A DNA stretch of 5,122 nucleotides from Nanobdellota archaeon (lineage in GTDB: Bacteria; Patescibacteriota; Minisyncoccia; UBA6257; GWB1-50-10): contig JAUYPG010000031.1 of assembly GCA_030695805.1 (NCBI GenBank), positions 1 through 5,122 of the forward strand, read 5' to 3'. The position numbers and the translations under genes are program-made. Positions 1 to 5,122 of this stretch are shown piece by piece. The number at the start of each line of letters is the position of its first letter. Position 1 is the first letter of the stretch. The notes beneath the pieces are model-generated. The model worked only from the letters and a program-made list of their open reading frames with translations, did not search any database and was not told where the DNA came from.

Positions 1-179
1 TCGTAATCCTTGGTCGGGCCGAAAATCCGCTCGGAAAAAAGACCATCCTTTTCCGGCCGCTGAGTCCGGTAATTCAGGGTCTCGGGCTTCAAGACCTCCC
101 CATGGGACCACCCCCGGATGTCTTCCGGCGACGCGAGCCGGATTGAAATACTTTGTACGTCTCGCAGTTTTTTTTCCAT
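1..179 (-). CDS. rpoC: RNA polymerase beta' subunit, N-terminal fragment (cut by window edge)
   Basis: This is the first 59 codons of the beta' subunit of DNA-dependent RNA polymerase, which carries the catalytic magnesium site and much of the DNA clamp. The gene runs off the left edge, so the catalytic NADFDGD motif and most zinc-binding residues are not in view. The visible protein begins MEKKLRDVQSISIRLASPED and continues through WSHGEVLKPETLNYRT, RPEKDGLFSERIFGP and TKDY, the hallmark start of beta' just before the N-terminal zinc ribbon. I chose the ATG at 179 because the family homology begins within about ten residues of it and only repeat DNA lies upstream. No Shine-Dalgarno is visible: the bases before the ATG are AAGTCAAATT. 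Codons 2-4 contain a run of eight A. The gene follows rpoB by 74 bp, the classic rpoBC order. The identification is secure; the fragment status is due only to the window boundary. Confidence 0.97.
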   Translation of the reverse strand, partial: MEKKLRDVQSISIRLASPEDIRGWSHGEVLKPETLNYRTQRPEKDGLFSERIFGPTKDY

Positions 180-183
180 AATT

Positions 184-251
184 TGACTTATAGGACTTAT
201 AGGACTTATAGGACCTATAGGACTTATAGGACTTATTGGACTTATAGGTCC
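184..251. repeat. 9-bp tandem repeat array filling the rpoB-rpoC spacer
   Basis: Seven head-to-tail 9-bp units run from 184 to 246 on the plus strand. The first is degenerate (TGACTTATA, 184-192). It is followed by GGACTTATA at 193, 202, 220 and 238, and by the variants GGACCTATA at 211 and GGACTTATT at 229. A partial unit GGTCC follows at 247-251. On the transcribed strand the unit reads TATAAGTCC. The array occupies nearly all of the 74-bp gap, starting two bases after the rpoB stop codon and ending four bases before the rpoC start codon. It is far more AT-rich than the flanking genes. The same unit recurs in the mltG-rpoB gap and nowhere else in the window. It has no transposase or CRISPR-like spacer structure, and its function is unknown. 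Confidence 0.95.
211..251 (-). other. Potential RNA stem-loop within the rpoB-rpoC repeat array
   Basis: The variant unit GGACCTATA (211-219) and the array end TATAGGTCC (243-251) are exact reverse complements, giving a 9-bp stem with a 23-nt loop made of repeat units 220-242. In the rpoBC transcript this hairpin would lie directly after the rpoB stop codon and about 30 nt before the rpoC start codon. It has no following U-tract, so it does not look like an intrinsic terminator. It could act as a translational or stability element, or be a by-product of repeat variation. The pairing is seen directly; any role is inference. Confidence 0.4.
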
Positions 252-253
252 CG

Positions 254-3200
254 TTAATCGTTCTCTTCCTCATTCTCGTCCCTTTCCTTGCGGGTCTTCA
301 CTCCCGCTTCATCGGACAGGGATCCGTACGAATCCTGAAGTGAATCATCCATCTCAAAATCCTGAAGTGAGAGTTCCGGCAGGGTCTCGCCCTCGTCGTC
401 ATGCCCGACGACCGTGCCGCGAAGCGGCTCTCTCGAAACATCATCATGCTCGCGGTCCTCATACCCCACATTCAACCCCAAGGACTTCAGTTCGCTAACC
501 AGAACATTGAAAGAGGCGGGGATGTTTGGTTTTCGGATCTCCCTCCCCCGGATGATTGATTCAAATGCCGACGCGCGTCCCAGAACATCATCGGATTTTA
601 TAGTAAGCATTTCCTGCAGGGTATGGGCCGCGCCGTAGCCCTCAAGGGCCCACACCTCCATTTCTCCGAACCTCTGACCTCCGAGCTGTGCCTTTCCGCC
701 CAGCGGCTGCTGGGTGATAAGCGAGTACGGGCCTGTGGAGCGCATGTGAATCTTATCCTCTACCAAGTGGTTCAATTTCATAATGTACATAACGCCGACG
801 GAAACGCGCTCCGGATAACTTTCTCCGGTAATGCCGTCGTAGAGGACTACCTTCCCGTCAGGGGGAATGCCCGCCGCCTCCAGTTCCTTCTGAATATCCG
901 CTTCTTCGGGGCCGACGAAGTTCGGCACAATGGCGCGGTATCCGAGGCGAAGCGCCGCGAACCCGGTGTGTATTTCAAGAATTTGCCCGAGGTTCATGCG
1001 GGAAGGAACGCCGAGAGGATTCAAAACTACGTCCACTGGCGTGCCGTCTTCGAGGTAGGGCATGTCCTCAACCGGACGCACCTGAGAGATAACGCCTTTG
1101 TTTCCGTACCGGCCGGTTAGTTTGTCTCCCGCGCGGATTTTACGAAGTTGCGCCATCTCGATCTGAATTTTTTTTATGATTCCCGGATCAAGCTTGTCTC
1201 CCTTCTCGCGCGAAAAAATCTTCACTCCGATGACTCTTCCCTTCTTTCCGTGGGGAACCGTAAGAGACGAGTCCTTCACGTCCCGCGCCTTCTCTCCAAA
1301 GATGGCCCGAAGGAGCCGCTCTTCGGAGGTGAGCTCCGACTCGCCTTTCGGAGAGATCTTTCCGACTAAAATATCGTTTGCTCTCACTTCCGCGCCAATG
1401 CGGACAATACCCTCTTCGTCCAGATTGCGGAGCTTGTCTTCCGAGACGTTTGGTATGTCTGGAGTCGTAACCTCGGGCCCGAGCTTCGTGTCGCGGACCG
1501 AGCACACAAATGTTTCAATATGAATGGATGTAAAACGATCCGTCTCTGCCACCCGCTCGGAAAGAACGATCGCGTCCTCAAAATTCGCTCCGCGCCACGG
1601 AATAAAAGCGACGACAAGGTTTTGTCCCAGAGCGAGCACTCCGCCATCTGTGGCAGGCCCGTCCGCGAGCACGTCTCCCTTTTTCACCTGATCGCCGACA
1701 CTGACGATTGGGCGCTGGGAAAGACAGGTGGACTGGTTTGACCGCACGAACTTATGGAGCGGATATGTCCGTTTTTCGCCATGCGCCGCCGAAACCTCGA
1801 TCTCATTCCCGGTCGCGGTGGTCACAGTTCCAGAAATATCGGAAAGAATGACCTGCTGGGAATCGCGGGCCGCCTTCTCTTCTCTCCCGGTGCCCACAAG
1901 CGGCGCTTCCGGCAATATGGAAGGAACCGCCTGCCTCTGCATATTCGATCCCATAAGCGCGCGATTCGCGTCGTTGTGCTCGAGATATGGAATAAGGGAG
2001 GCCGCGATACTTGTAAACTGGTCTGGAGAAACGTCTATATAATGAAGTTCTTTACTCGCGCAGGTCCCGGCCCTCCCGCACACCCGCGCTGGCACCTGGG
2101 CTTCGAGGATTCTTCCCTTCTCGTCCCTTGCAACGTCGGCTTGCGCCATATTGTGCCGCTCCTCCGCGATCGCGTCCAGCCAGTGGATTTCTTTCGTAAC
2201 GACTCCGCCCGCCACTTTGTAATATGGGGCCTCGATAAACCCGTGTTCATTCAGACGCGCGTAGCTCGCGAGGTAGCTCACAAGACCGATGTTCGCGCCC
2301 TCAGGAGTTTGAATGGGGCAAATCCTGCCATAGTAGGAGGAGTGAACGTCGCGAACTTCGAATCCCGCGCGCTCCCTGGTGAGTCCTCCGGGGCCCATGG
2401 CGGAAAGCCGTCGCTTGTGTTCAAGTTCGGCAAGTGGATTTACCTGGTCCATAAACTGCGAGAGTTGGGAAGAGGAGAAAAAATCTCGGACCACGGCTGA
2501 GAGCACCTTGTAGTTTACCAGTTGGACGGGCTGGAGAGCATCCCGTTCAAGCGTTGACATGCGATCCTGCACTCCTCTTCGGAGACGCGCGAACCCGATC
2601 CGAAGGCGGGACTGGACGAGCTCTCCCACCGCGCGGACTCGGCGGTTCCCCAAGTGGTCAATATCATCCGGCTCCGCGTCCTTCGTGTTGTTTAGGCGGA
2701 TGATCTCGCTTATCACTGCCTCGAGATCTTCTTTTTCCAGAAGCCCGCCCCGAGAATTTTCAAGGCCCAGACGCTGGTTGAACTTAAACCGCCCGACGCG
2801 CGAAAGATCGTAGCGGTCGAAACGACAAAACATGGCTTGAACAAGAGATTTCGCGTTTTGCGCGGTCGCGAGATCTCCCGGCCGGATCCGCTTGTGGATC
2901 TCCACGTGCGCGTCCTCCGGTGTCTCCGCCTCGTCTTTCGCAAGAGTTGCCTTGATATGCCCTACCTCCCCGGTGTCAATGTGGGAAAAAGCAGAGACCA
3001 TCTCTTCACGGGTTTGAAATCCGAAAACGCGAAGAAGCTGAGTGACAGGCGCCTTTCGCTTCCGGTCAATGCGGACGCCGAGAAAGCCGTCTGGATCGGT
3101 CTCGAATTCCATCCACGAACCTCGGTTCGGGATGATCTTCGCGCCGAAAAACTTCCGCCCTCGGTAGATGTTCATGAGGAAATAGACCCCCGGAGACCGC

Positions 3201-3601
3201 ACAATCTGCGAAATCACGACACGCTCCACGCCGTTTATAATAAACGTCCCCCGCGCTGTCATCATCGGGAAGTCCCCCAGATACACCTCTTGAGCATCTT
3301 TTGTCTTCCGCTTCTTGTCGCGGAGCTCGAGTTTCACGCGAAGCGAGGCCTCGTAGGTTTGGTCCTTTGTCTTCGTCTGTTCTTCCGTGTACTTCGGCTC
3401 GTCGAATGAGTAGTCCAAAAAATGAAGCTCCAGTTCTTCCCCGGTATGGTCCGTGATGGGAGATATCTCGTCAAAAAGCTCCCTGAGCCCCTGCTTCAAA
3501 AACCACTCGAACGAATTTTTCTGGAGTTCGATCAAGCTTCGTTCCTGAAACTCGTCTCCTTTATATGTGGTAAAAACCTTCTTTTTGAGAATTTTTGCCA
3601 T
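254..3601 (-). CDS. rpoB: RNA polymerase beta subunit, complete
   Basis: This encodes the 1115-aa beta subunit of DNA-dependent RNA polymerase, which with beta' forms the catalytic cleft and binds template, hybrid and incoming NTP. The N-terminal part has GTFIINGVERVVISQIVRSP (119-137). The rifampicin-pocket and fork region spans about 374-440 (SSSQLSQFMDQ at 376-386, HKRRLSAMGPGGL at 395-407, then SYYGRICPIQTPEGANIGLV). NFEDAI is at 673-678, LLRAIFGEKARDVKDSSL at 763-780, and GDKLTGRYGNKGVIS at 825-839 with the conserved lysines K827 and K835. The clamp and switch end includes GGQRFGEMEVWALEGYGA (974-991). It is compact compared with E. coli (1342 aa) and lacks the large insertion that E. 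coli has between the flap and the GDK motif, resembling Firmicutes there. After about residue 1046 comes an acidic, poorly conserved tail ending DENEEEND. The ATG start at 3601 places MAKILKKKVFTTYKG just before the conserved N-terminal helix and has AGGT six bases upstream. Stop is TAA. The frame is intact. Confidence 0.99.
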   Translation of the reverse strand: MAKILKKKVFTTYKGDEFQERSLIELQKNSFEWFLKQGLRELFDEISPITDHTGEELELHFLDYSFDEPKYTEEQTKTKDQTYEASLRVKLELRDKKRKTKDAQEVYLGDFPMMTARGTFIINGVERVVISQIVRSPGVYFLMNIYRGRKFFGAKIIPNRGSWMEFETDPDGFLGVRIDRKRKAPVTQLLRVFGFQTREEMVSAFSHIDTGEVGHIKATLAKDEAETPEDAHVEIHKRIRPGDLATAQNAKSLVQAMFCRFDRYDLSRVGRFKFNQRLGLENSRGGLLEKEDLEAVISEIIRLNNTKDAEPDDIDHLGNRRVRAVGELVQSRLRIGFARLRRGVQDRMSTLERDALQPVQLVNYKVLSAVVRDFFSSSQLSQFMDQVNPLAELEHKRRLSAMGPGGLTRERAGFEVRDVHSSYYGRICPIQTPEGANIGLVSYLASYARLNEHGFIEAPYYKVAGGVVTKEIHWLDAIAEERHNMAQADVARDEKGRILEAQVPARVCGRAGTCASKELHYIDVSPDQFTSIAASLIPYLEHNDANRALMGSNMQRQAVPSILPEAPLVGTGREEKAARDSQQVILSDISGTVTTATGNEIEVSAAHGEKRTYPLHKFVRSNQSTCLSQRPIVSVGDQVKKGDVLADGPATDGGVLALGQNLVVAFIPWRGANFEDAIVLSERVAETDRFTSIHIETFVCSVRDTKLGPEVTTPDIPNVSEDKLRNLDEEGIVRIGAEVRANDILVGKISPKGESELTSEERLLRAIFGEKARDVKDSSLTVPHGKKGRVIGVKIFSREKGDKLDPGIIKKIQIEMAQLRKIRAGDKLTGRYGNKGVISQVRPVEDMPYLEDGTPVDVVLNPLGVPSRMNLGQILEIHTGFAALRLGYRAIVPNFVGPEEADIQKELEAAGIPPDGKVVLYDGITGESYPERVSVGVMYIMKLNHLVEDKIHMRSTGPYSLITQQPLGGKAQLGGQRFGEMEVWALEGYGAAHTLQEMLTIKSDDVLGRASAFESIIRGREIRKPNIPASFNVLVSELKSLGLNVGYEDREHDDVSREPLRGTVVGHDDEGETLPELSLQDFEMDDSLQDSYGSLSDEAGVKTRKERDENEEEND

Positions 3602-3606
3602 AATTA

Positions 3607-3644
3607 GACCTATTGGACCTATTGGACTTATAAGTCCTATAGGT
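3607..3644. repeat. 9-bp repeat units in inverted arrangement, 28-bp palindrome between mltG and rpoB
   Basis: The 35-bp gap holds the same 9-bp family as the rpoB-rpoC spacer: AGACCTATT (3607-3615, allowing one base), GGACCTATT (3615-3623) and GGACTTATA (3624-3632), then a switch of orientation into AGTCCTATAGGT (3633-3644). The centre GGACTTATAAGTCC (3624-3637) is a perfect 14-bp palindrome. Extended to 3617-3644 it is a 28-bp palindrome with one mismatched position per arm (3623 against 3638). The repeat runs into the end of mltG: the last Leu codon and the TAG stop lie inside it. In RNA it can fold as an 11-bp helix with one A-A mismatch and a short AU loop. No U-tract follows, so it is not a standard terminator. 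Confidence 0.9.
3608..3611 (-). promoter_or_regulatory. Shine-Dalgarno-like AGGT for rpoB, supplied by a repeat unit
   Basis: On the minus strand, AGGT (3611-3608) lies six bases before the rpoB ATG and can pair with ACCU of the anti-Shine-Dalgarno. It is part of the repeat-family string AATAGGT. An identical ATAGGT lies 9 bp further upstream (3622-3617). Both can pair with ACCTAT at 3644-3639, which overlaps the mltG stop. A four-base match is weak, so functional use is likely but not certain. Confidence 0.5.
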
Positions 3645-4662
3645 GCCGCGCCCTGTTCCTGTTGTGCTCCTCAAGCGTCCTGGAAAATATGGTCTCTCCG
3701 GTTTTCTTCGCGGAAAGATAGTACAGATATGGGCTCTCCTCCGGAGACACCGAGGCCTTTATCGCCGACTCTCCGGGATTGGAAATCGGAGTCGGACTCC
3801 AGCCCGGGCGCTCATACGTGTTGTAGGGAGAGGCAATCCCGCGATCGTCTCTCGTCAATGTGCTATTCGAACATCCGAGAAATTTGCCATTGCACTTCGC
3901 GTAGACCAGGGTGGCGTCAACCTGCAAAAGCATCCCGATTTTCGCTCTCTTCAAAAGAACTCCAGCTACGACGCGCCGATCCTGAAATTCCGGAACTTCC
4001 CGCTCTAGATATGAGGCAAGTATTAGGCGTTTGTACCAGTCCTCCTTCCCCTCCAGCATGGGCCAGGCCTTCTCTTTAAACGTATCCAAAAATCGGCGAA
4101 GCACGGAAAGCGCGGAAGACCCTCGTTCAAACCTGTATGTATCGGGAAAAAGAAACCCCTCGAAACCCCCCGCGTCCCGTAAAAAAGGATACTCTTCTCC
4201 GACATCTTCGAGACGGATTTTCCGAAGTTCTCCTTCGGAAAGAACGCCCGACTCGGCAAGCAAAAGGGCGATATCAAGAAAGGCATATCCTTCTGGAATC
4301 GTGACCGCGATCTCGTTTTTGCCGCTCGCGGTAAGCGTCCGAAGAATTTCCGGCGTGCTCATGGAAGGAGAGAGTTCATAAACGCCGGGCTGAAATTTCT
4401 GCGCTTTTCCCGAAATCAGCGCGTAGAATTTGAAGACCGAGATGGACTTCAAAAGCCCCTCCCGCGAAAGCCGGCTTCCGATATCCGCGAACCGTTCTCC
4501 CTTCGCGATCTGAAAAGCGCGCGGTTGGCCCGTCCTTGCCTGGGGTTCCAGGCCGTAAAAAAAATATCCGACCGCGAGCATAAACACAAGTCCTCCCAAA
4601 AGAGCAAAAAGCACGAGAGGACTCCGCCAAAACAAAAATTGTGGTTTTCCGCTAGAACCCAT
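3637..4662 (-). CDS. mltG: Endolytic murein transglycosylase MltG (YceG-like), complete
   Basis: This 341-aa membrane-anchored lytic transglycosylase cleaves nascent peptidoglycan glycan strands at the outer face of the membrane and is thought to set strand length. A short cytoplasmic N-terminus with K6 and R13 precedes one transmembrane helix at about 15-36. A LysM-like region follows at about 45-110 (AKGERFADIGSRLSREGLL). The YceG catalytic domain spans about 118-335: IPEGYAFLDIA (122-132), EGFLFPDTYRFE (168-179), ILASYLERE (214-222) with the expected catalytic glutamate E220, RRVVAGVLLKRAKIGMLLQVD (229-249), SPYNTY (278-283), ISNPGESAIKAS (293-304) and the C-terminal EEH. A small segment at 254-275 carries two cysteines, C257 and C264. 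The length is typical of the family. The ATG at 4662 gives a proper N-terminal anchor and has AAAGGT upstream. It lies 15 bp after rodA and 35 bp before rpoB, and its TAG stop sits in the 9-bp repeat element. Confidence 0.96.
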   Translation of the reverse strand: MGSSGKPQFLFWRSPLVLFALLGGLVFMLAVGYFFYGLEPQARTGQPRAFQIAKGERFADIGSRLSREGLLKSISVFKFYALISGKAQKFQPGVYELSPSMSTPEILRTLTASGKNEIAVTIPEGYAFLDIALLLAESGVLSEGELRKIRLEDVGEEYPFLRDAGGFEGFLFPDTYRFERGSSALSVLRRFLDTFKEKAWPMLEGKEDWYKRLILASYLEREVPEFQDRRVVAGVLLKRAKIGMLLQVDATLVYAKCNGKFLGCSNSTLTRDDRGIASPYNTYERPGWSPTPISNPGESAIKASVSPEESPYLYYLSAKKTGETIFSRTLEEHNRNRARHL

Positions 4663-4672
4663 CTCAAAAATT

Positions 4673-4678
4673 ACCTTT
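4673..4678 (-). promoter_or_regulatory. Shine-Dalgarno sequence for mltG
   Basis: AAAGGT (4678-4673, minus strand) starts at the last base of the rodA TGA stop and ends 10 bases before the mltG ATG. The spacing is slightly long but acceptable. Placement at the rodA stop suggests translational coupling of the two cell-wall genes. It supports the ATG at 4662 as the start. Confidence 0.6.
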
Positions 4679-5122
4679 CAGGACTCGATTGTAACCCGTT
4701 GAATAATACTCGTCAAAATTCCAAGAGTCAAGAGGTGTGACCCCCCGTAGCTTAAAAATGGAAAAGGTATCCCTGTAACGGGCGTAAGCCCCAGATTCGA
4801 ACCAGCATTCACGAAAAAATGAATTAGAAGAAGCAGTGCGGCCCCCAAGGAAATAAAACGATAATAATTATTCCGGGAACGGAGACCAATGCCAGTTATC
4901 CTAAAGACAACGAAACCAAATGTCAAGAGAAGGACGATGCCCCCGAATATCCCCCACTCCTCGATATACGCGGAGAAAAGAAAATCAGTCCCCGCCTCAG
5001 GCAAAAAACGAAGATGCGTCTGCGTTCCAAGTCCGAAACCCTTTCCCCAAAAGCCCGCGGAGCCCACGGCGATCTTCGCCTGAATCACGTTATAACTCGC
5101 GCCCAAGGGATCTCGGTCGGGA
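4678..5122 (-). CDS. rodA: Peptidoglycan glycosyltransferase RodA, C-terminal part (5' end beyond window)
   Basis: This is the last 147 codons of a SEDS-family (FtsW/RodA/SpoVE) membrane glycosyltransferase, which polymerises lipid II into glycan strands together with a class B PBP. The open frame continues to the right edge as PDRDPLGASYNVIQAKIAVG, so the in-frame TTG at 5106 is internal and the true start is outside. The motifs favour RodA over FtsW: DPLGASYNVIQAKIAVGS, KGFGLGTQTHLRFLPEAGTDF (with the Asp that I match to the essential SEDS aspartate) and EEWGIFG. The C-terminal signature NLGLTPVTGIPFPFLSYGGS matches the family's closing motif. Three hydrophobic segments are visible: FSAYIEEWGIFGGIVLLLTF and following residues, FISLGAALLLLIHFFVNAGS, and HLLTLGILTSIIQRV. 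It ends with TGA, 15 bp before mltG, a partner in wall synthesis. SpoVE or FtsW remain possible but less likely, since the N-terminal half is not seen. Confidence 0.93.
   Translation of the reverse strand, partial: PDRDPLGASYNVIQAKIAVGSAGFWGKGFGLGTQTHLRFLPEAGTDFLFSAYIEEWGIFGGIVLLLTFGFVVFRITGIGLRSRNNYYRFISLGAALLLLIHFFVNAGSNLGLTPVTGIPFPFLSYGGSHLLTLGILTSIIQRVTIES

Noticed and set aside
184..251. CRISPR array in the rpoB-rpoC gap
   Set aside because: The units are 9 bp and contiguous, with no spacers and no cas genes.
1754..2500. Plus-strand open frame of 248 codons
   Set aside because: It lies wholly antisense to rpoB codons that match the family without a break, shows no recognisable domain, and has the arginine/proline/serine-rich composition usual for antisense shadows.
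2837..3409. Plus-strand open frame of 190 codons
   Set aside because: It is also entirely antisense to conserved rpoB sequence. There is no plausible protein family and no independent upstream signals.
254..3601. Frameshift or intein/intron in rpoB
   Set aside because: The frame is continuous with all conserved blocks in order and no insertion of intein size. Its shorter length than E. coli RpoB is explained at least in part by absence of a lineage-specific insertion.
3617..3644. Intrinsic terminator between mltG and rpoB
   Set aside because: The hairpin is plausible but no U-tract follows on the minus strand. The next bases are CCAATAGGTCTAATT and then the rpoB ATG.
3602..3660. Promoter for rpoB using TATAAG or TATAGG as a -10 box
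   Set aside because: These hexamers are simply the repeat unit, and no convincing -35 box is found at the right distance in the mltG 3' end. The call would be forced.
3567..4079. Plus-strand open frame of 170 codons reading through the repeat region
   Set aside because: It is antisense to the rpoB start and mltG. Its odd IGPIGLISPIG-like stretch is just the 9-bp repeat translated.
4678..5106. Full-length small protein starting at TTG 5106
   Set aside because: The frame stays open to the window edge with RodA-like residues (DPLG), so this is the tail of a larger rodA gene, not a 142-aa protein.

Overview
This window is a tight run of four co-oriented housekeeping genes, all on the minus strand. 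In transcription order they are rodA (5' end beyond the window), mltG, rpoB (complete) and rpoC (only the first 59 codons). The gaps are 15, 35 and 74 bp. No tRNA, rRNA, CRISPR array, insertion sequence or phage gene is visible, and no stretch over 300 bp lacks a gene. The long open frames on the plus strand are antisense shadows of rpoB and mltG.

The organism is a bacterium. The compact RpoB (1115 aa, no large lineage insertion in the flap-proximal region), the RpoC N-terminus, the small gaps and the separation of rpoBC from the usual rplJ-rplL leader suggest a Patescibacteria/CPR lineage such as Parcubacteria. This is an inference from style, not from a database match. The genetic code looks standard: TGA ends rodA, TAG ends mltG and TAA ends rpoB, and rpoB has no internal TGA, which argues against the UGA=Gly code of Gracilibacteria/SR1. 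GC is roughly one half by eye.

Layout from the right edge: the RodA glycosyltransferase C-terminal half (5122-4678) builds glycan strands. MltG (4662-3637) cleaves nascent glycan. RpoB (3601-254) and RpoC (179-1) are the two large catalytic subunits of RNA polymerase. The order links cell-wall elongation to transcription genes, and one transcript could cover all four.

The least ordinary feature is a 9-bp repeat family (plus-strand consensus GGACYTATW) that fills both spacers flanking rpoB and nothing else in the window. Between rpoB and rpoC it is a head-to-tail array of about seven units. Between mltG and rpoB it forms a 28-bp near-perfect palindrome that includes the mltG stop codon, and a further unit supplies the only Shine-Dalgarno-like AGGT before rpoB. 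In RNA these arrays can form hairpins, and one alternative pairing would hide the rpoB ribosome binding site. Whether this is regulatory or simply an expanding intergenic repeat cannot be settled from the window alone.
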